Source: Bradyrhizobium diazoefficiens (GTDB taxonomy: Bacteria > Pseudomonadota > Alphaproteobacteria > Rhizobiales > Xanthobacteraceae). From it: a stretch of DNA of 64,000 bases. Below the pieces are notes generated by a model. That model searched no databases. It saw only the letters and a list, made by a program, of their open reading frames with translations, and was not told the origin of the DNA. A program made the position numbers and the translations under genes. The stretch is from the NCBI RefSeq assembly GCF_018131015.1, contig NZ_JAFCJJ010000004.1, positions 1 to 64,000 of the forward strand, read 5' to 3'. This document shows, one piece after another, positions 25,237-34,856 of the stretch (its first letter is position 1; every line of letters begins with the position of its first letter).

Positions 25237-25572
25237 AGTGCGTGGCCGGACGCCTGAAAGCGCCGTCTTTGAGCGGTGTTCTTCCGATCCTTGTGGTAAC
25301 GTTCGCCAAAAGCAATCCAATCAACGATCAAGGATTTCCTGCTACCATGAGTCGAGTCACGCGCATTGATGGTCTGCACGGAAGGGTGATCAACCTGAAG
25401 GGGTGCATCGTCGGCCCGTATCAGGCGAGGCTGAGCGTAAGCCGCATTGCCATCGCTCGTCTGAGGCAAACACCCGATCCCGTTCCCGCAGATTGGGATT
25501 TGTGAGCGCCGAAATGTCAGAAATTCAAGCGCACGCGGCCGCCCGCGCCCGGAATGTTAAATAAAATAGCCT
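25237..25572. other. Gap without clear gene
   Basis: A short frame near 25347-25505 has no recognisable features. Probably the decayed 5' flank of the acyltransferase pseudogene. Confidence 0.3.
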
Positions 25573-26070
25573 GCGCTGACGTCGCTGAGATTCATCGCCG
25601 CTTTCGCCATCGTTGTCCATCACTGCCGGCCGGTCCTATTGCCCGCAGACTTTCTACAAGCATGGCCGCTTGATCGCGCCGTGTCGTTTTTCTTCGTGCT
25701 CTCAGGCTTCATCCTGACGCATGCGTATCCCGTGCTTCCTATCGATAAACGACTTTTTCAGCTACGACGCGGTCTGCTGGAGCATTTCTACCGAGGTGGT
25801 TTTTTTTTGTTGTTCCCATTTCTTATCGCCAACTTGCGAAAGACTTGGCTGTGGAAACTAGCTAGTTCAGCGGCAGCCTTCGTTGTGTCATTCGGCCTGC
25901 AAAATTTGCAGGCCGACCGACATTCCGGTCCCGGCTGTCAGAGCGCCGAGAGAACCAGGATAGCCGTTGGCGCAGTTGGAAATCGCAACGGTGGGCGATC
26001 CTCAACGCTCGAATCAGCTCGCGAAGACCATCGCAAGCGCCAGATTCGACGGTGCGTCGCGGTCATTTAA
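25573..26070 (+). pseudogene. Acyltransferase family 3, internally deleted
   Basis: The frame reads LTSLRFIAAFAIVVHHCRPV, then DRAVSFFFVLSGFILTHAYP, which is the N-terminal part of an acyltransferase 3 protein. A deletion then joins it to a segment that, after a frameshift, reads NDFFSYDAVCWSISTEVVFF and LLFPFLIANLRKTWLWKLA. The start codon is replaced by a stop (TAG) just upstream. It is clearly related to the intact gene at 13964-15277 (AVSFFFILSGFILAHRYP). Confidence 0.7.
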
Positions 26071-26173
26071 ACTTTGGCGAATCGCCGCCGGATTACCTCA
26101 TCATCCGGGAAATCTCGTATAGCGGCCAATTCCGGCGGCAAAATATGTCACGTCATTCCCAAAACTTTTCGGT

Positions 26174-27157
26174 CTATATCCTCTCGTTCCGCAGCCATTC
26201 AGCAAAGCTCTTGAGCCCGCTCTCAAAGGCGACCTTTGGTGTCCAATCAAGCAGTTCTTTTGCCCGCGCAATGCTCAGAACATTCGCGGGGACGTCAAAT
26301 TGTCTACCGGGAGAGTAGCAACGATCTGCGGTGCGGCCCGTTACGGTTTCGATAGCATCGATCAGTTCGTTGAGACTGTACCCGCGTCCCGAACCGATAT
26401 TGAAGATATGCTCATCGGTTGTTCGCTCAAGGGCCGCCAGCAGAGCATCCACCACGTCACGAATGTGGATGTAGTCGCGCACCACCGAGCCATCTCCCCA
26501 AATTTCGATAGGTTCCCCCCGAAGAACCTTTCCCAGAAAAACCGCGACCGCGCCCTGGCTTGCCTGCACCCGCTGCCCTTCGCCAAACGGGTTCGCCAAG
26601 CGCAACACTGTATAGTTCAGCCCATGAATGACATGGTACAAATGCAAGTATTTTTCGATCGCAAGCTTCGTTATCCCGTACGAACACACGGGCTCAGTCG
26701 CGTGTGTTTCGACAATCGGAATCTGTTTGGGTACACCATAAACCGTGCCCCCGGAGGATACGAAAACGATCTTCTTGAGCCCGCCCTGGACGGCCCGAGC
26801 AAGCAATCGAATAGTGCCGAGGACGTTGCTCTCGACATCAAATACGGGGTCGGCATTCGAGGACTTGGGCAAGGTGGTAGATACCAGGTGAAAGCACGCA
26901 TCACAGCCTTCCAGGGCGCTGGCCACATCGGCCTCGCTGACGAAGTCTCCTTCGCGGAGTTCGAACCGGCTATTTTTCAAATGAGACTGGCTAAGCGGCT
27001 GAACATGTGGGCGATCGAAGCAGCGGACGAGGTATCCGCGATCGAGCAGCGTATCGACGAGGTGTGAACCAATGAAGCCGCGCCCGCCCAGAACCAGGCA
27101 TCGCTTCGGTTGGTCCGGGTCTGTCACTTTCAATTGATCCAATTCAATTCCCCACAC
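26174..27157 (-). CDS. NAD-dependent sugar epimerase/dehydratase (UDP-glucose 4-epimerase-like)
   Basis: A protein of 327 residues. The Rossmann motif GGRGFIGSHLVD and the catalytic YGITK (YxxxK), preceded by VFVSSGGTVYG, identify an extended short-chain dehydrogenase acting on nucleotide sugars. GDGSVVRDYIHIRDVVDAL is the usual substrate-domain signature. The start is GTG at 27157; a second GTG at 27127 is possible. It lies 23 bases downstream of the GT2-GT4 gene and closes the long minus-strand polysaccharide operon. Substrate unknown, possibly a hexose or hexuronic acid. Confidence 0.85.
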   Translation of the reverse strand: MWGIELDQLKVTDPDQPKRCLVLGGRGFIGSHLVDTLLDRGYLVRCFDRPHVQPLSQSHLKNSRFELREGDFVSEADVASALEGCDACFHLVSTTLPKSSNADPVFDVESNVLGTIRLLARAVQGGLKKIVFVSSGGTVYGVPKQIPIVETHATEPVCSYGITKLAIEKYLHLYHVIHGLNYTVLRLANPFGEGQRVQASQGAVAVFLGKVLRGEPIEIWGDGSVVRDYIHIRDVVDALLAALERTTDEHIFNIGSGRGYSLNELIDAIETVTGRTADRCYSPGRQFDVPANVLSIARAKELLDWTPKVAFESGLKSFAEWLRNERI

Positions 27158-27180
27158 GCTGCCTTACAGTATCGATAGGG

Positions 27181-29427
27181 CTACGCTTCGGTCCCCGCCA
27201 GGATGTCCCGATAGATGTTTTCGTACTTTTCGAGCATCGCGGCGAGGTCGAACTTGGCGGCAGCAGCGGGAACGCGGCTCTTCAGCTCTCGATAGCGTTG
27301 CTCGTCATCTGCCAACGACGCGATCATCTGACCAACGGCAGGGACATCAATTTCCCAGTCCTTCAAATCGAAGAGTACACCGGCAACGCCGTCCCCCGCA
27401 TCCAACATATGGCGAATCTCACCAACATTGCTGGCAAGTACGGGCCTTCCAGAACGCAGACAATCGATAACCACCAACGGGGCACTTTCGCCTTTGAAGC
27501 GAGATGGCAGGAAGCCGATGTCGGATGCGGCGAAATAGTCCCTGATATTGGTCCGGAAGCCGAGAAACTGCAATTGCCCCGATGGATGCTCTGAACGGAG
27601 GCGATCAAACTCGGGCCCTTCACCGATCAGCAGCAAGCGGATATTCCGGCTGGATCGCTCATTCGCCCACGCGACGGCACGAATAGCTTCCTCCCATCCC
27701 TTTTCCGGAATAGCCCGGGCAACCAGACAAAGAACAAAGTCATCGATCGCGATCTTCAGCTCGTCGCGTGATACCGGGCTGATCGCCGTCTCCGGCAACG
27801 CATTATCAATTCTATGAAAATCCTTCGCAGCGCGAAAGTCGGCGGGAAATGCTTCCAGGTTCTTATCGGCGGTATAGACAAATGCATCGATGCGTCGTCG
27901 CAATACCGGCAACAGGCCCTCAAGCTGCGCGGGGGTCATCATCTCGTACATTCCATGCATGGTAACGAGCTGCCTGATGCCAGGATCGCCGAGCAAGAAA
28001 GTTGCCAACGACACGTCGACCCAGGCATGATGTGAATGCACCAGCTCCACCCCCATGTCGGCGAACGCCTCGGCTGCCAGCTCAATTCGCTCCAACTCCA
28101 GCAATGGAATGGTTGGCGAAAGCATTGTCCTAACCCCGGATTCGGTGGCCTGCTCTGCGCAGTTGAACAGAGTGACCGCATACCCCTTCTGCTCAAGAAG
28201 GTTAGCCATCATGATTGGAAACGTCTCTCCTCCGCCCGCGGCAAGCGCGTAGACGGCGATCATCACGTTAGGGCGCCTCTCGGTTGCGAGCGGCCAAATC
28301 CGGTCCAGACTGTAAAGCGCCTTGAACTCACTGTCCCGATCGCTACCTCGCCTACTGCACCAATGATCGTAAAGGGCCTGCTCCTGCCCGTGCAGATCGG
28401 TACGGTCGACGCGATACAGGCGCACAATGTGTCGCGCCACCAATTCGAACTCGCGGTAGTAGACATCCTCCTTCTGTGCCTCGACGGACGTATTCATGGG
28501 ATGCTGGCGGTAGTAGTTAATTGCGTGCGGGCTGTAGGCGACCAGCCCTCCGCGTATGATTGAAAGATAGAACATCCAGTCGCCACACAGGCGCAGACTC
28601 AACCACACGGGGTCGTCGAGGAGCGCGAGGCGACCGGGATGCCGAAATATCGCTCCGCTGACGTTCGGCAAGATATTCTTGATCGTCCAGCCGAACTTGA
28701 CCATGGCATGCGCGGATCGGATGAATGGACGATCCCAGGTCCAAACGTGGAGGTCCTGCAGATACTCCGTCGTGCTCCACCTCCGAACCGGTGGCGTGCC
28801 CCGCACAAACTCGGTGTGGCCGAATGCGAGCTTCACAGCCTCATTCTGGAAGCAGCCCACCAACTCGTGGAGAAAGGTCTCGGAGCAATAGTCATCGCTT
28901 TCCGCGATCCACAGCAGTTCACCGGTCGCCAGCTCAATTCCCTTTCTCCATTGGCTAAAGGCGCTGCCGGAGTTCGTCGTATTAAAATGACAGATCGTCC
29001 TGTCCGGATAACGGCTAGCGTATTCCTGCAGAATGCTCAGACTGGCGTCGCTCGAGCAATCATCCAGCAGGATGATCTCCATGTTCGGGTAGGTTTGGTC
29101 GTAGATCGAATCAAGCCGTTGTCGAAGGTATTCTGCATGATTGAAATTTGGTACAATCACCGAAACGCGTGGCGTGAAACCCGCGTCAGGGGGCAACACG
29201 TCTCCGTATTTGTCCGACGGGAGAAAGCGACCGTTCCTCCTCGCCATCGGCTTGCCAGCCAGGATATGGGCACGGCGCACAACGCCGTTGACGCCTTCAC
29301 GCATGAACACGCGGACCACACGACGTGCGGCCAGAGGCCAAGAACCCTGATAGAAGTCGACGGCGGGGTGGATGGCGCGCGCGAGCGAAATGAGCCGCAG
29401 TATCCTCGACGTAGTTCTCCCGATCAT
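27181..29427 (-). CDS. Bifunctional glycosyltransferase (GT2 + GT4)
   Basis: A protein of 748 residues with two transferase domains. Residues about 85-330 are GT-A/GT2: RVSVIVPNFNHAEYLRQRLD, ILLDDCSSDAS and the DXD-like AESDDYC. Residues about 390-745 are GT-B/GT4: NVMIAVYALAAGGGETFPIM, LVARAIPEKGWEEAIRA, LLLIGEGPEFDRL and the donor-site FKGESAPLVVIDCLRSGRPV. No signal peptide, so it acts on the cytoplasmic side of the membrane, likely adding two sugars of a repeating unit. Gap of 205 bases from the upstream methyltransferase. Confidence 0.85.
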   Translation of the reverse strand: MIGRTTSRILRLISLARAIHPAVDFYQGSWPLAARRVVRVFMREGVNGVVRRAHILAGKPMARRNGRFLPSDKYGDVLPPDAGFTPRVSVIVPNFNHAEYLRQRLDSIYDQTYPNMEIILLDDCSSDASLSILQEYASRYPDRTICHFNTTNSGSAFSQWRKGIELATGELLWIAESDDYCSETFLHELVGCFQNEAVKLAFGHTEFVRGTPPVRRWSTTEYLQDLHVWTWDRPFIRSAHAMVKFGWTIKNILPNVSGAIFRHPGRLALLDDPVWLSLRLCGDWMFYLSIIRGGLVAYSPHAINYYRQHPMNTSVEAQKEDVYYREFELVARHIVRLYRVDRTDLHGQEQALYDHWCSRRGSDRDSEFKALYSLDRIWPLATERRPNVMIAVYALAAGGGETFPIMMANLLEQKGYAVTLFNCAEQATESGVRTMLSPTIPLLELERIELAAEAFADMGVELVHSHHAWVDVSLATFLLGDPGIRQLVTMHGMYEMMTPAQLEGLLPVLRRRIDAFVYTADKNLEAFPADFRAAKDFHRIDNALPETAISPVSRDELKIAIDDFVLCLVARAIPEKGWEEAIRAVAWANERSSRNIRLLLIGEGPEFDRLRSEHPSGQLQFLGFRTNIRDYFAASDIGFLPSRFKGESAPLVVIDCLRSGRPVLASNVGEIRHMLDAGDGVAGVLFDLKDWEIDVPAVGQMIASLADDEQRYRELKSRVPAAAAKFDLAAMLEKYENIYRDILAGTEA

Positions 29428-29632
29428 TCAACGACCTGCCCAGATATCCGCCGCCTGCAGGCCGGGCGATAACCCGCATTGCCAAATCGCTCGACTTGAT
29501 CAGTCGCGGATAGCTCCTCGCGCAGTCTCATGTTCAATCTCCGGCTTCAGGAAGCCCGGCACGTTGAAGTGCCAATCAATTCGATAACGGTTCGTTGCCG
29601 ATTGGACCATAGCCGGTACGTCACCCGCGCCG

Positions 29633-30424
29633 CTATGCTCTCTTGCTGACGACATAGAGATCCTGATGTCCCCACCAATAGGCCTGCTGGAAGCGGATCA
29701 ACTCGGCCCCGGGTATCGCCTGCACGGCGCGCTCAACAAAAGCAACCGTGGCGGCACTTGTCCCGTAGTCCACGGGGTCGAGGTCACGCTGGTCGCTGTT
29801 GGAGTTCCAATAAAAGCCGCGTTGATCGAACGCGGCCTGCATGCCGACCGTTCGCCACATATGAAGGCTGGCCGAGCCGTGAGTCGTGAAGATCAGAACG
29901 CCGCCGGGCTTTACGTTTCGGAACAGTCTCGCCAACCATGGCGCGAAGGTCGTGGCAGGCATGTGTGAAAAGAAGGAAAGCGCGAATACGACATCGAACT
30001 CCCGGTGCAACGTCCATGCGCCCGGTTCGCTGACCGACAAAGATGCCTCCATTCCAAGCTTGCTCGAAATGAAATCGACTGCTTGCGGGTGAACGTCGGA
30101 GCAGATCCAGTTCGTTTCCGGCAAAACATGTTTGGCGAACCTGGCTACACGACCATAGCCTGAGGCAAATTCGAGGACCGAGCTCGGTCCGGGCGGCTGC
30201 AGATGCTCGCGGCAGAGCGCGGCGAACTTGGAGGCGCAGTCCTCTCCGCCGTTAAAATACGCATCAATGGCTTTAGAGGAGTCGGCCGAGAACACCACGC
30301 GGGCAAGGAAGTCAAAAAGCATATCGTTCGGGCTGATGTCCGGAACGACTTTCTTTTGCGAAGCGATTTCGAGCGCCCGGCTATTGTGCTGGTTGAGGAT
30401 TGCCGCTGTATCGATTGTCGACAT
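29633..30424 (-). CDS. Class I SAM-dependent methyltransferase
   Basis: A protein of 263 residues from the ATG at 30424, preceded by AAGGAG 6 bases away; the frame is open to 30445. Motif I is SVLEFASGYGRVARFAKHVL, then TNWICSDVHPQAVDFI, and EFDVVFALSFFSHMP. The Gly-rich loop is degenerate (EFASGYGR) but usual for methyltransf_25. It sits between the giant fusion (158 bases upstream) and the GT2-GT4 gene, so it probably O-methylates a sugar of the same glycan. Confidence 0.8.
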   Translation of the reverse strand: MSTIDTAAILNQHNSRALEIASQKKVVPDISPNDMLFDFLARVVFSADSSKAIDAYFNGGEDCASKFAALCREHLQPPGPSSVLEFASGYGRVARFAKHVLPETNWICSDVHPQAVDFISSKLGMEASLSVSEPGAWTLHREFDVVFALSFFSHMPATTFAPWLARLFRNVKPGGVLIFTTHGSASLHMWRTVGMQAAFDQRGFYWNSNSDQRDLDPVDYGTSAATVAFVERAVQAIPGAELIRFQQAYWWGHQDLYVVSKRA

Positions 30425-30582
30425 TTCGAACTCCTTATCTACCATAACTAGTCAGTCGACTGCGTCGATTGTCGGCAATCACAAGGTCTGAAGCTCGAAA
30501 ATGCGCAGTGGTTCACGGCCATCATTGGGCACCTGCACCATTTGTTAAACATACCATTGCCCGGCGTCGCATCTCAAGCGGA

Positions 30583-33500
30583 TCAGTGATGGAGCCGGGT
30601 GACTCCGGGAACCAGCGTTGTTTGCCAGGCATAGCCCTCGCTCTCGCAGACGAGAGCCATCATTCTTTCGATCGCGTGAAGCATCGTGCCATCTATCGGG
30701 AGAGGCTCGACCGGAAATTCCTCCAAGGCGAAGTTCGCATTGAAGAGAGGCCTGATCGCATCCGGGCGCGCGATGAACATGTTTCCGACGGGAAACTCGA
30801 TTGGTCCAGGAAGGCCTGCCTTCAGCTTCAATCGTTCTGCCAGTGCCTGAGCAGATTCCCAGTTCCTGCCCCACCCGCAGATGAACGGGTCGTCGGGGAA
30901 AACGAGCCCGAGATCCTGGCGCGTCTCAAAACAAGTCGCAATCAAATCAAGTGCGGGAACTATTCCCCCGACCAGGTTCTCGTAGAGGAAATCTCGCCAT
31001 TTCGCCACGGGAGAGATCCCGGAATTGGTTTCGTAGTGGGGACTCTTCTTTGCGTGCAGATGCCCGACAAGGTCGTACTTCTGTAGGTCGCACGACAGGA
31101 CCGTGAGCATCGAACCAATATCGCGCCCGCGGTTCTGCACTTCGATAATCTCGACCTTCCCGGCATAGCCATTAAGCAGGGAGCTGATTTGCGAGACCGC
31201 TTCGTCACGCGTAACTGTCAGGAACAGATCCGGTGTCGTCTTGTTGGCCTGCAATCGATGCAGGATATCGCCCGCCATGTCGGCGTAGTGAAGGTGAATG
31301 TGAAGCGCTATCCTCAGGTCGCTCTTTCTTGGCGCCCCCCGAAGCTCCAGTACTTCGCGGAGCCATGGCCCCTCCGGTCGACCGTCCCGCAGCCATTGCG
31401 CAAATGCGTTGGCATGCGTCAGCGGCTTCGCTGCAGCAGCGTACATCTCCGGCGACAGGCCAGCCAGCGGCCTCGGGACCGGATAGATCGTACCCGCGGC
31501 ACTGAGTCGAACGTACTGTCGGATATTTTCCGACCGGCTTGCCGCCTTCGCGTCAGACCGGGCGAGGAAATCGTCCTGGAAAAACTCAGAAGCGACAATC
31601 GTCTTGGTGTCCTCGTCTTCCTGCGTATTCGCGTCAATTGCCTGCTGCAACTGAGATTGAATTGCTCGAGAATACGAATCGAAGTCAAAGTACCGGTTGG
31701 CGAGCTCAATCAGGCGCGGGACAATGGACTCTCGCGCTTGGGGATCCTCCTTGAGGCCAATTATTGCGTCTGCCGCGGCACGCACGTCCAAATATGGGAC
31801 CACTAGGCTCCTGGTACTGCCAATGTCCTTCAGATATTCGGCAATCCCGCTTGCCTTCTCAAAACAGACGATCGGAAGTCCTGCGCATACGGCGTCGATG
31901 GCCACGTTCGGAAATGGATCCAGCCTTGAACTCAGGAACATCACGTCGGCGCGCCGGTACACTCTCTCGAGATCGGCTCCGCCCACACCTGGAATGAACC
32001 GGACGACATCTTCGACGCCGGCGCGAGCGACCTGATCCTTCAGCCAGAGAGAATAGTCGCCCGCCACGTCGGGCGCATAGCCGTCGCCTATCCACAAAAA
32101 GTAGACCGATCTCCTTCCAAGTGCATTTGCCACGTGTGACGCGGCGCTGATGAACAAATCAACACCCTTGCGAATTTGAACGTGGCCGCACCCGATGACC
32201 AGGAATCGCTTCTCGTCCGCCACTTTCTGCAAGACTTCCTTCAGCAACGGCGCTTCGTTTCCAGGGGCCGAGGGAACGTCCGACTTGCCTTGAGGAATGA
32301 TAGTGGCGTTGCTGAACCCGCCTCGGAAGACATCAGCCGCGCGAAAGGAGCCCTCCGTCAAGGACGACGAAAAGACGACGCGTTGCGAGCTCTCGACAAT
32401 GCTCGCCATCTTCTTCTGCGACAGATACGCGGCGAACTCGTGGACAAGGCTGACGACCGGAATGTTGTTCAGATAACAGGCTTCAGCGATGACGACGGAT
32501 TCAGCGCTGTTGACCAGCGAGACATCAATGCCAAATCGCTCCTTGAGCGTCCGAATGGTGGGAGAAATGAGCGCTGCGGAAAATTGGCCAGCGGCCCGAA
32601 TGGTAAGCAACTTGTGGACGTGCGTGAGAAATGACGCTTGCAGCGGCCCCGCGTTTTGAACCGCAATGCAAACAATGTTGTTGTCTCGACCCAGATGCTT
32701 GATCAGATTTAGCGCCAGGATTGGCGCTCCGGTTTTGGAGAGCTCATGCACCGCAACCAGGATCGTGGTTCTGTCGCGAGCAAATGGCTGCTCGCCGTTG
32801 GAGTAGTCGACCTCAAAAAGCCCGGTACGGCCTTCCGACCGGCCATGGCTTATGTAGTGGACCAGCAGAGGCGCGCCGTAATCTGCGAGGTCCGGATAGG
32901 AAATCCGGTAGACGAATGGGTCAAACCGGCTGCTTGGCTTATAATTCGCCTTCTCGCCAACGGAAATGTAGTGCTCAACGGCAGCCGTCCTGCTTTCGAA
33001 CGAGAGCTTGGCGACCTCCGAATAGTACGCCGCATCGAAGTATTTGCTGGCCAGAATGACTTTAACCGGATCATCGACAGCCGGCGCCACCCCCGGCATG
33101 ATCGGACGGCCTTCGTTCTGGCCATGTCGCAGGTAATGAATGAGCGGATTGAGGCCCGCTCGGGCAACGTCCGGATGGGCGGAAAGGTAGGCCCCGGTAT
33201 CAAACGCCGTTGACGGGTTTCGACGTTCCTTCCAGCCATGAATCAGATAGTGGATTGCGGGATCAACGCCCGCATTGCGCACGTCCGGGTAGGCTTCGAG
33301 ATAGTAATCGGCATCAAAAAGGGCGCTGGCGCGGACCTGGCGCGTCGCGGACCCGAATAGAAGTTCGCGGCGCACTTTGAGAAATTCAATGCTTCGCGTC
33401 AAACTATGCCTGTACAACTCCGCAATCCTGCGAAGAGGTGCGGTCGCGCGCCAGGAGCGTGTATTCAGGAATTTTGTCAATTCGCGTTGAAGAGCGTAGA

Positions 33501-34854
33501 TTTGCCTGTCCTTCTCGGCCTGCATGATCGCTGCATCATTTGCCAGCTGCTCAATTTGCCTTTCACTGCTCCCAAGCGCTTCATTGAGGTTCGCGATCTG
33601 CCCATACCGCTGGGCCGTGACGTCGTGGAGGTGTGCAATCTCCTGGTCGCGCTGAGAAACGGATTTGTCGAGGTTCGAGATTTCCTCGTCTCGTAGCGCA
33701 ATGGTTTGGTTCAGGCCGACAATCCGGTCGTCTCGTTGCGCAATGGTCTGGTTCAGGCCGACAATCCTGTCGTCACGTGTCGCGATCTGGTCGTCTCGCT
33801 GCGCGACGGCCCGGTTGAGCCCGGCTATCTGCTCGTTGAGCCGGGAGATCTCCCCGGCGACCTGGTCCTCCCGCTGCGCAGCGACCTGATGGAGTCCAGC
33901 TATCTGCTCGTTACGCTGCGAGATCTCCCCACTGAATCCGGCAATTTGTCCTTCGCGGTCGGCAATTGTTTGATTCAGCCGCTGAATCTGAGCTGCCCGG
34001 TCACCCAAGCGTTCATGCCGAGCGCGAATGAGCTGGATCGCCTTGATCGCGACTTCCAGCTGTTCCGCTGAGAAGTCCCGCGGGGAAGACGGAATTTGCC
34101 TCTGATAGCCGAAAGTATCGAAGTCTTCTGCATACAGGATGCGGATCAATTCCGCGCTCCGATCCGATATGAAATTCGGGATGTACGGAATGAGACTCTC
34201 ATTCACTCGTCGCAGTGAAAATGGGTCCGGCGCGTAGGGACCAAGCCATTCCTGCAATGCGCTGCTTAGTTCGCCGGTATGCTCGATCTTCGTCAACCTA
34301 GTGTAGTCGATCAGATCCGGCCGGAGCAGAGTTATCTGCGGCGTCCAATGATGGTCCCAAAACGTTGGAGCTTCATTGTTCGCCAAATGCTCGAGGAAAC
34401 CCTCAAAGGCGGTGGTAATGTCTTTTCCGTGCCGTATCTGATGATGAAAGAACTCCAGCTTGGTGTAAGGCCCGATCTGGTAGGGCTCTCGCAATAGTAG
34501 CTTCGACTGCCATGCAGAAAAGATTCTCTTGAAGGGATTGCGAACAACTGCAAATCGAAAGAAGGCGTCAGAGCTCAGCGCCTCGGACAGGCCGTTCAGA
34601 TCGAGCCCCGTAACATGTGGGGCGATCTTGTGAAAGTTGTCGTGTATGGAGAGATCCGGGTCCGATTCACCGCTCTCCGTCACGGCGCGCAGCGCCTCAG
34701 CGCAGCCCTCGAGCGAGGCTAGCCACCATTTCAGCGAAGTGCACGCGACCTTCGGCGTGCTAATGTAAAGCAGCCGATATTTCTGAGAGAGAAATGCGTT
34801 TATCTCAAGATTACGCACAAAACGCTCATCGTATTTCGCGAGCATATCGTCCAT
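30583..34854 (-). CDS. Four-part fusion: sulfotransferase, coiled coil, GT4 glycosyltransferase, RgpF-like domain
   Basis: A protein of 1423 residues. Residues about 25-250 are a sulfotransferase family 2 domain: the PAPS 5'-phosphosulfate loop TPKVACTSLK (33-42) and 3'-phosphate region FAVVRNPFKRIFSAW (101-115). Residues about 265-465 are a long coiled coil with 14-residue repeats. Residues about 510-680 hold three to four repeats of the type FDADYYLEAYPDVRNAG. Residues about 695-1080 are GT-B/GT4 (GCGHVQIRKGVDLFISAASH, SSRLDPFPNVAIDAVCAGLP). Residues about 1170-1423 resemble RgpF (rhamnan synthesis F): LRIALHIHLHYADMAGDI. It lacks a signal peptide. cysD/cysNC in the same region would supply PAPS. 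Confidence 0.85.
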   Translation of the reverse strand: MDDMLAKYDERFVRNLEINAFLSQKYRLLYISTPKVACTSLKWWLASLEGCAEALRAVTESGESDPDLSIHDNFHKIAPHVTGLDLNGLSEALSSDAFFRFAVVRNPFKRIFSAWQSKLLLREPYQIGPYTKLEFFHHQIRHGKDITTAFEGFLEHLANNEAPTFWDHHWTPQITLLRPDLIDYTRLTKIEHTGELSSALQEWLGPYAPDPFSLRRVNESLIPYIPNFISDRSAELIRILYAEDFDTFGYQRQIPSSPRDFSAEQLEVAIKAIQLIRARHERLGDRAAQIQRLNQTIADREGQIAGFSGEISQRNEQIAGLHQVAAQREDQVAGEISRLNEQIAGLNRAVAQRDDQIATRDDRIVGLNQTIAQRDDRIVGLNQTIALRDEEISNLDKSVSQRDQEIAHLHDVTAQRYGQIANLNEALGSSERQIEQLANDAAIMQAEKDRQIYALQRELTKFLNTRSWRATAPLRRIAELYRHSLTRSIEFLKVRRELLFGSATRQVRASALFDADYYLEAYPDVRNAGVDPAIHYLIHGWKERRNPSTAFDTGAYLSAHPDVARAGLNPLIHYLRHGQNEGRPIMPGVAPAVDDPVKVILASKYFDAAYYSEVAKLSFESRTAAVEHYISVGEKANYKPSSRFDPFVYRISYPDLADYGAPLLVHYISHGRSEGRTGLFEVDYSNGEQPFARDRTTILVAVHELSKTGAPILALNLIKHLGRDNNIVCIAVQNAGPLQASFLTHVHKLLTIRAAGQFSAALISPTIRTLKERFGIDVSLVNSAESVVIAEACYLNNIPVVSLVHEFAAYLSQKKMASIVESSQRVVFSSSLTEGSFRAADVFRGGFSNATIIPQGKSDVPSAPGNEAPLLKEVLQKVADEKRFLVIGCGHVQIRKGVDLFISAASHVANALGRRSVYFLWIGDGYAPDVAGDYSLWLKDQVARAGVEDVVRFIPGVGGADLERVYRRADVMFLSSRLDPFPNVAIDAVCAGLPIVCFEKASGIAEYLKDIGSTRSLVVPYLDVRAAADAIIGLKEDPQARESIVPRLIELANRYFDFDSYSRAIQSQLQQAIDANTQEDEDTKTIVASEFFQDDFLARSDAKAASRSENIRQYVRLSAAGTIYPVPRPLAGLSPEMYAAAAKPLTHANAFAQWLRDGRPEGPWLREVLELRGAPRKSDLRIALHIHLHYADMAGDILHRLQANKTTPDLFLTVTRDEAVSQISSLLNGYAGKVEIIEVQNRGRDIGSMLTVLSCDLQKYDLVGHLHAKKSPHYETNSGISPVAKWRDFLYENLVGGIVPALDLIATCFETRQDLGLVFPDDPFICGWGRNWESAQALAERLKLKAGLPGPIEFPVGNMFIARPDAIRPLFNANFALEEFPVEPLPIDGTMLHAIERMMALVCESEGYAWQTTLVPGVTRLHH
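33696..33779 (-). repeat. Two 42-base tandem units in the coiled-coil coding region
   Basis: Units begin GCGCAATGGT at 33696 and 33738 and encode the repeated 14-residue segment DDRIVGLNQTIAQR. Further diverged units of the same register flank them (about 33550-33990). Confidence 0.7.
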
Positions 34855-34856
34855 GC

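Noticed and set aside
27133..27147. Second FixK box (TTGATCCAATTCAA)
   Set aside because: One half-site deviates (TTCAA rather than ATCAA) and it lies inside or at the epimerase start.
33550..33990. Possible CRISPR-like repeat array
   Set aside because: The repeats are coding, in frame, without unique spacers, and explain a coiled coil.
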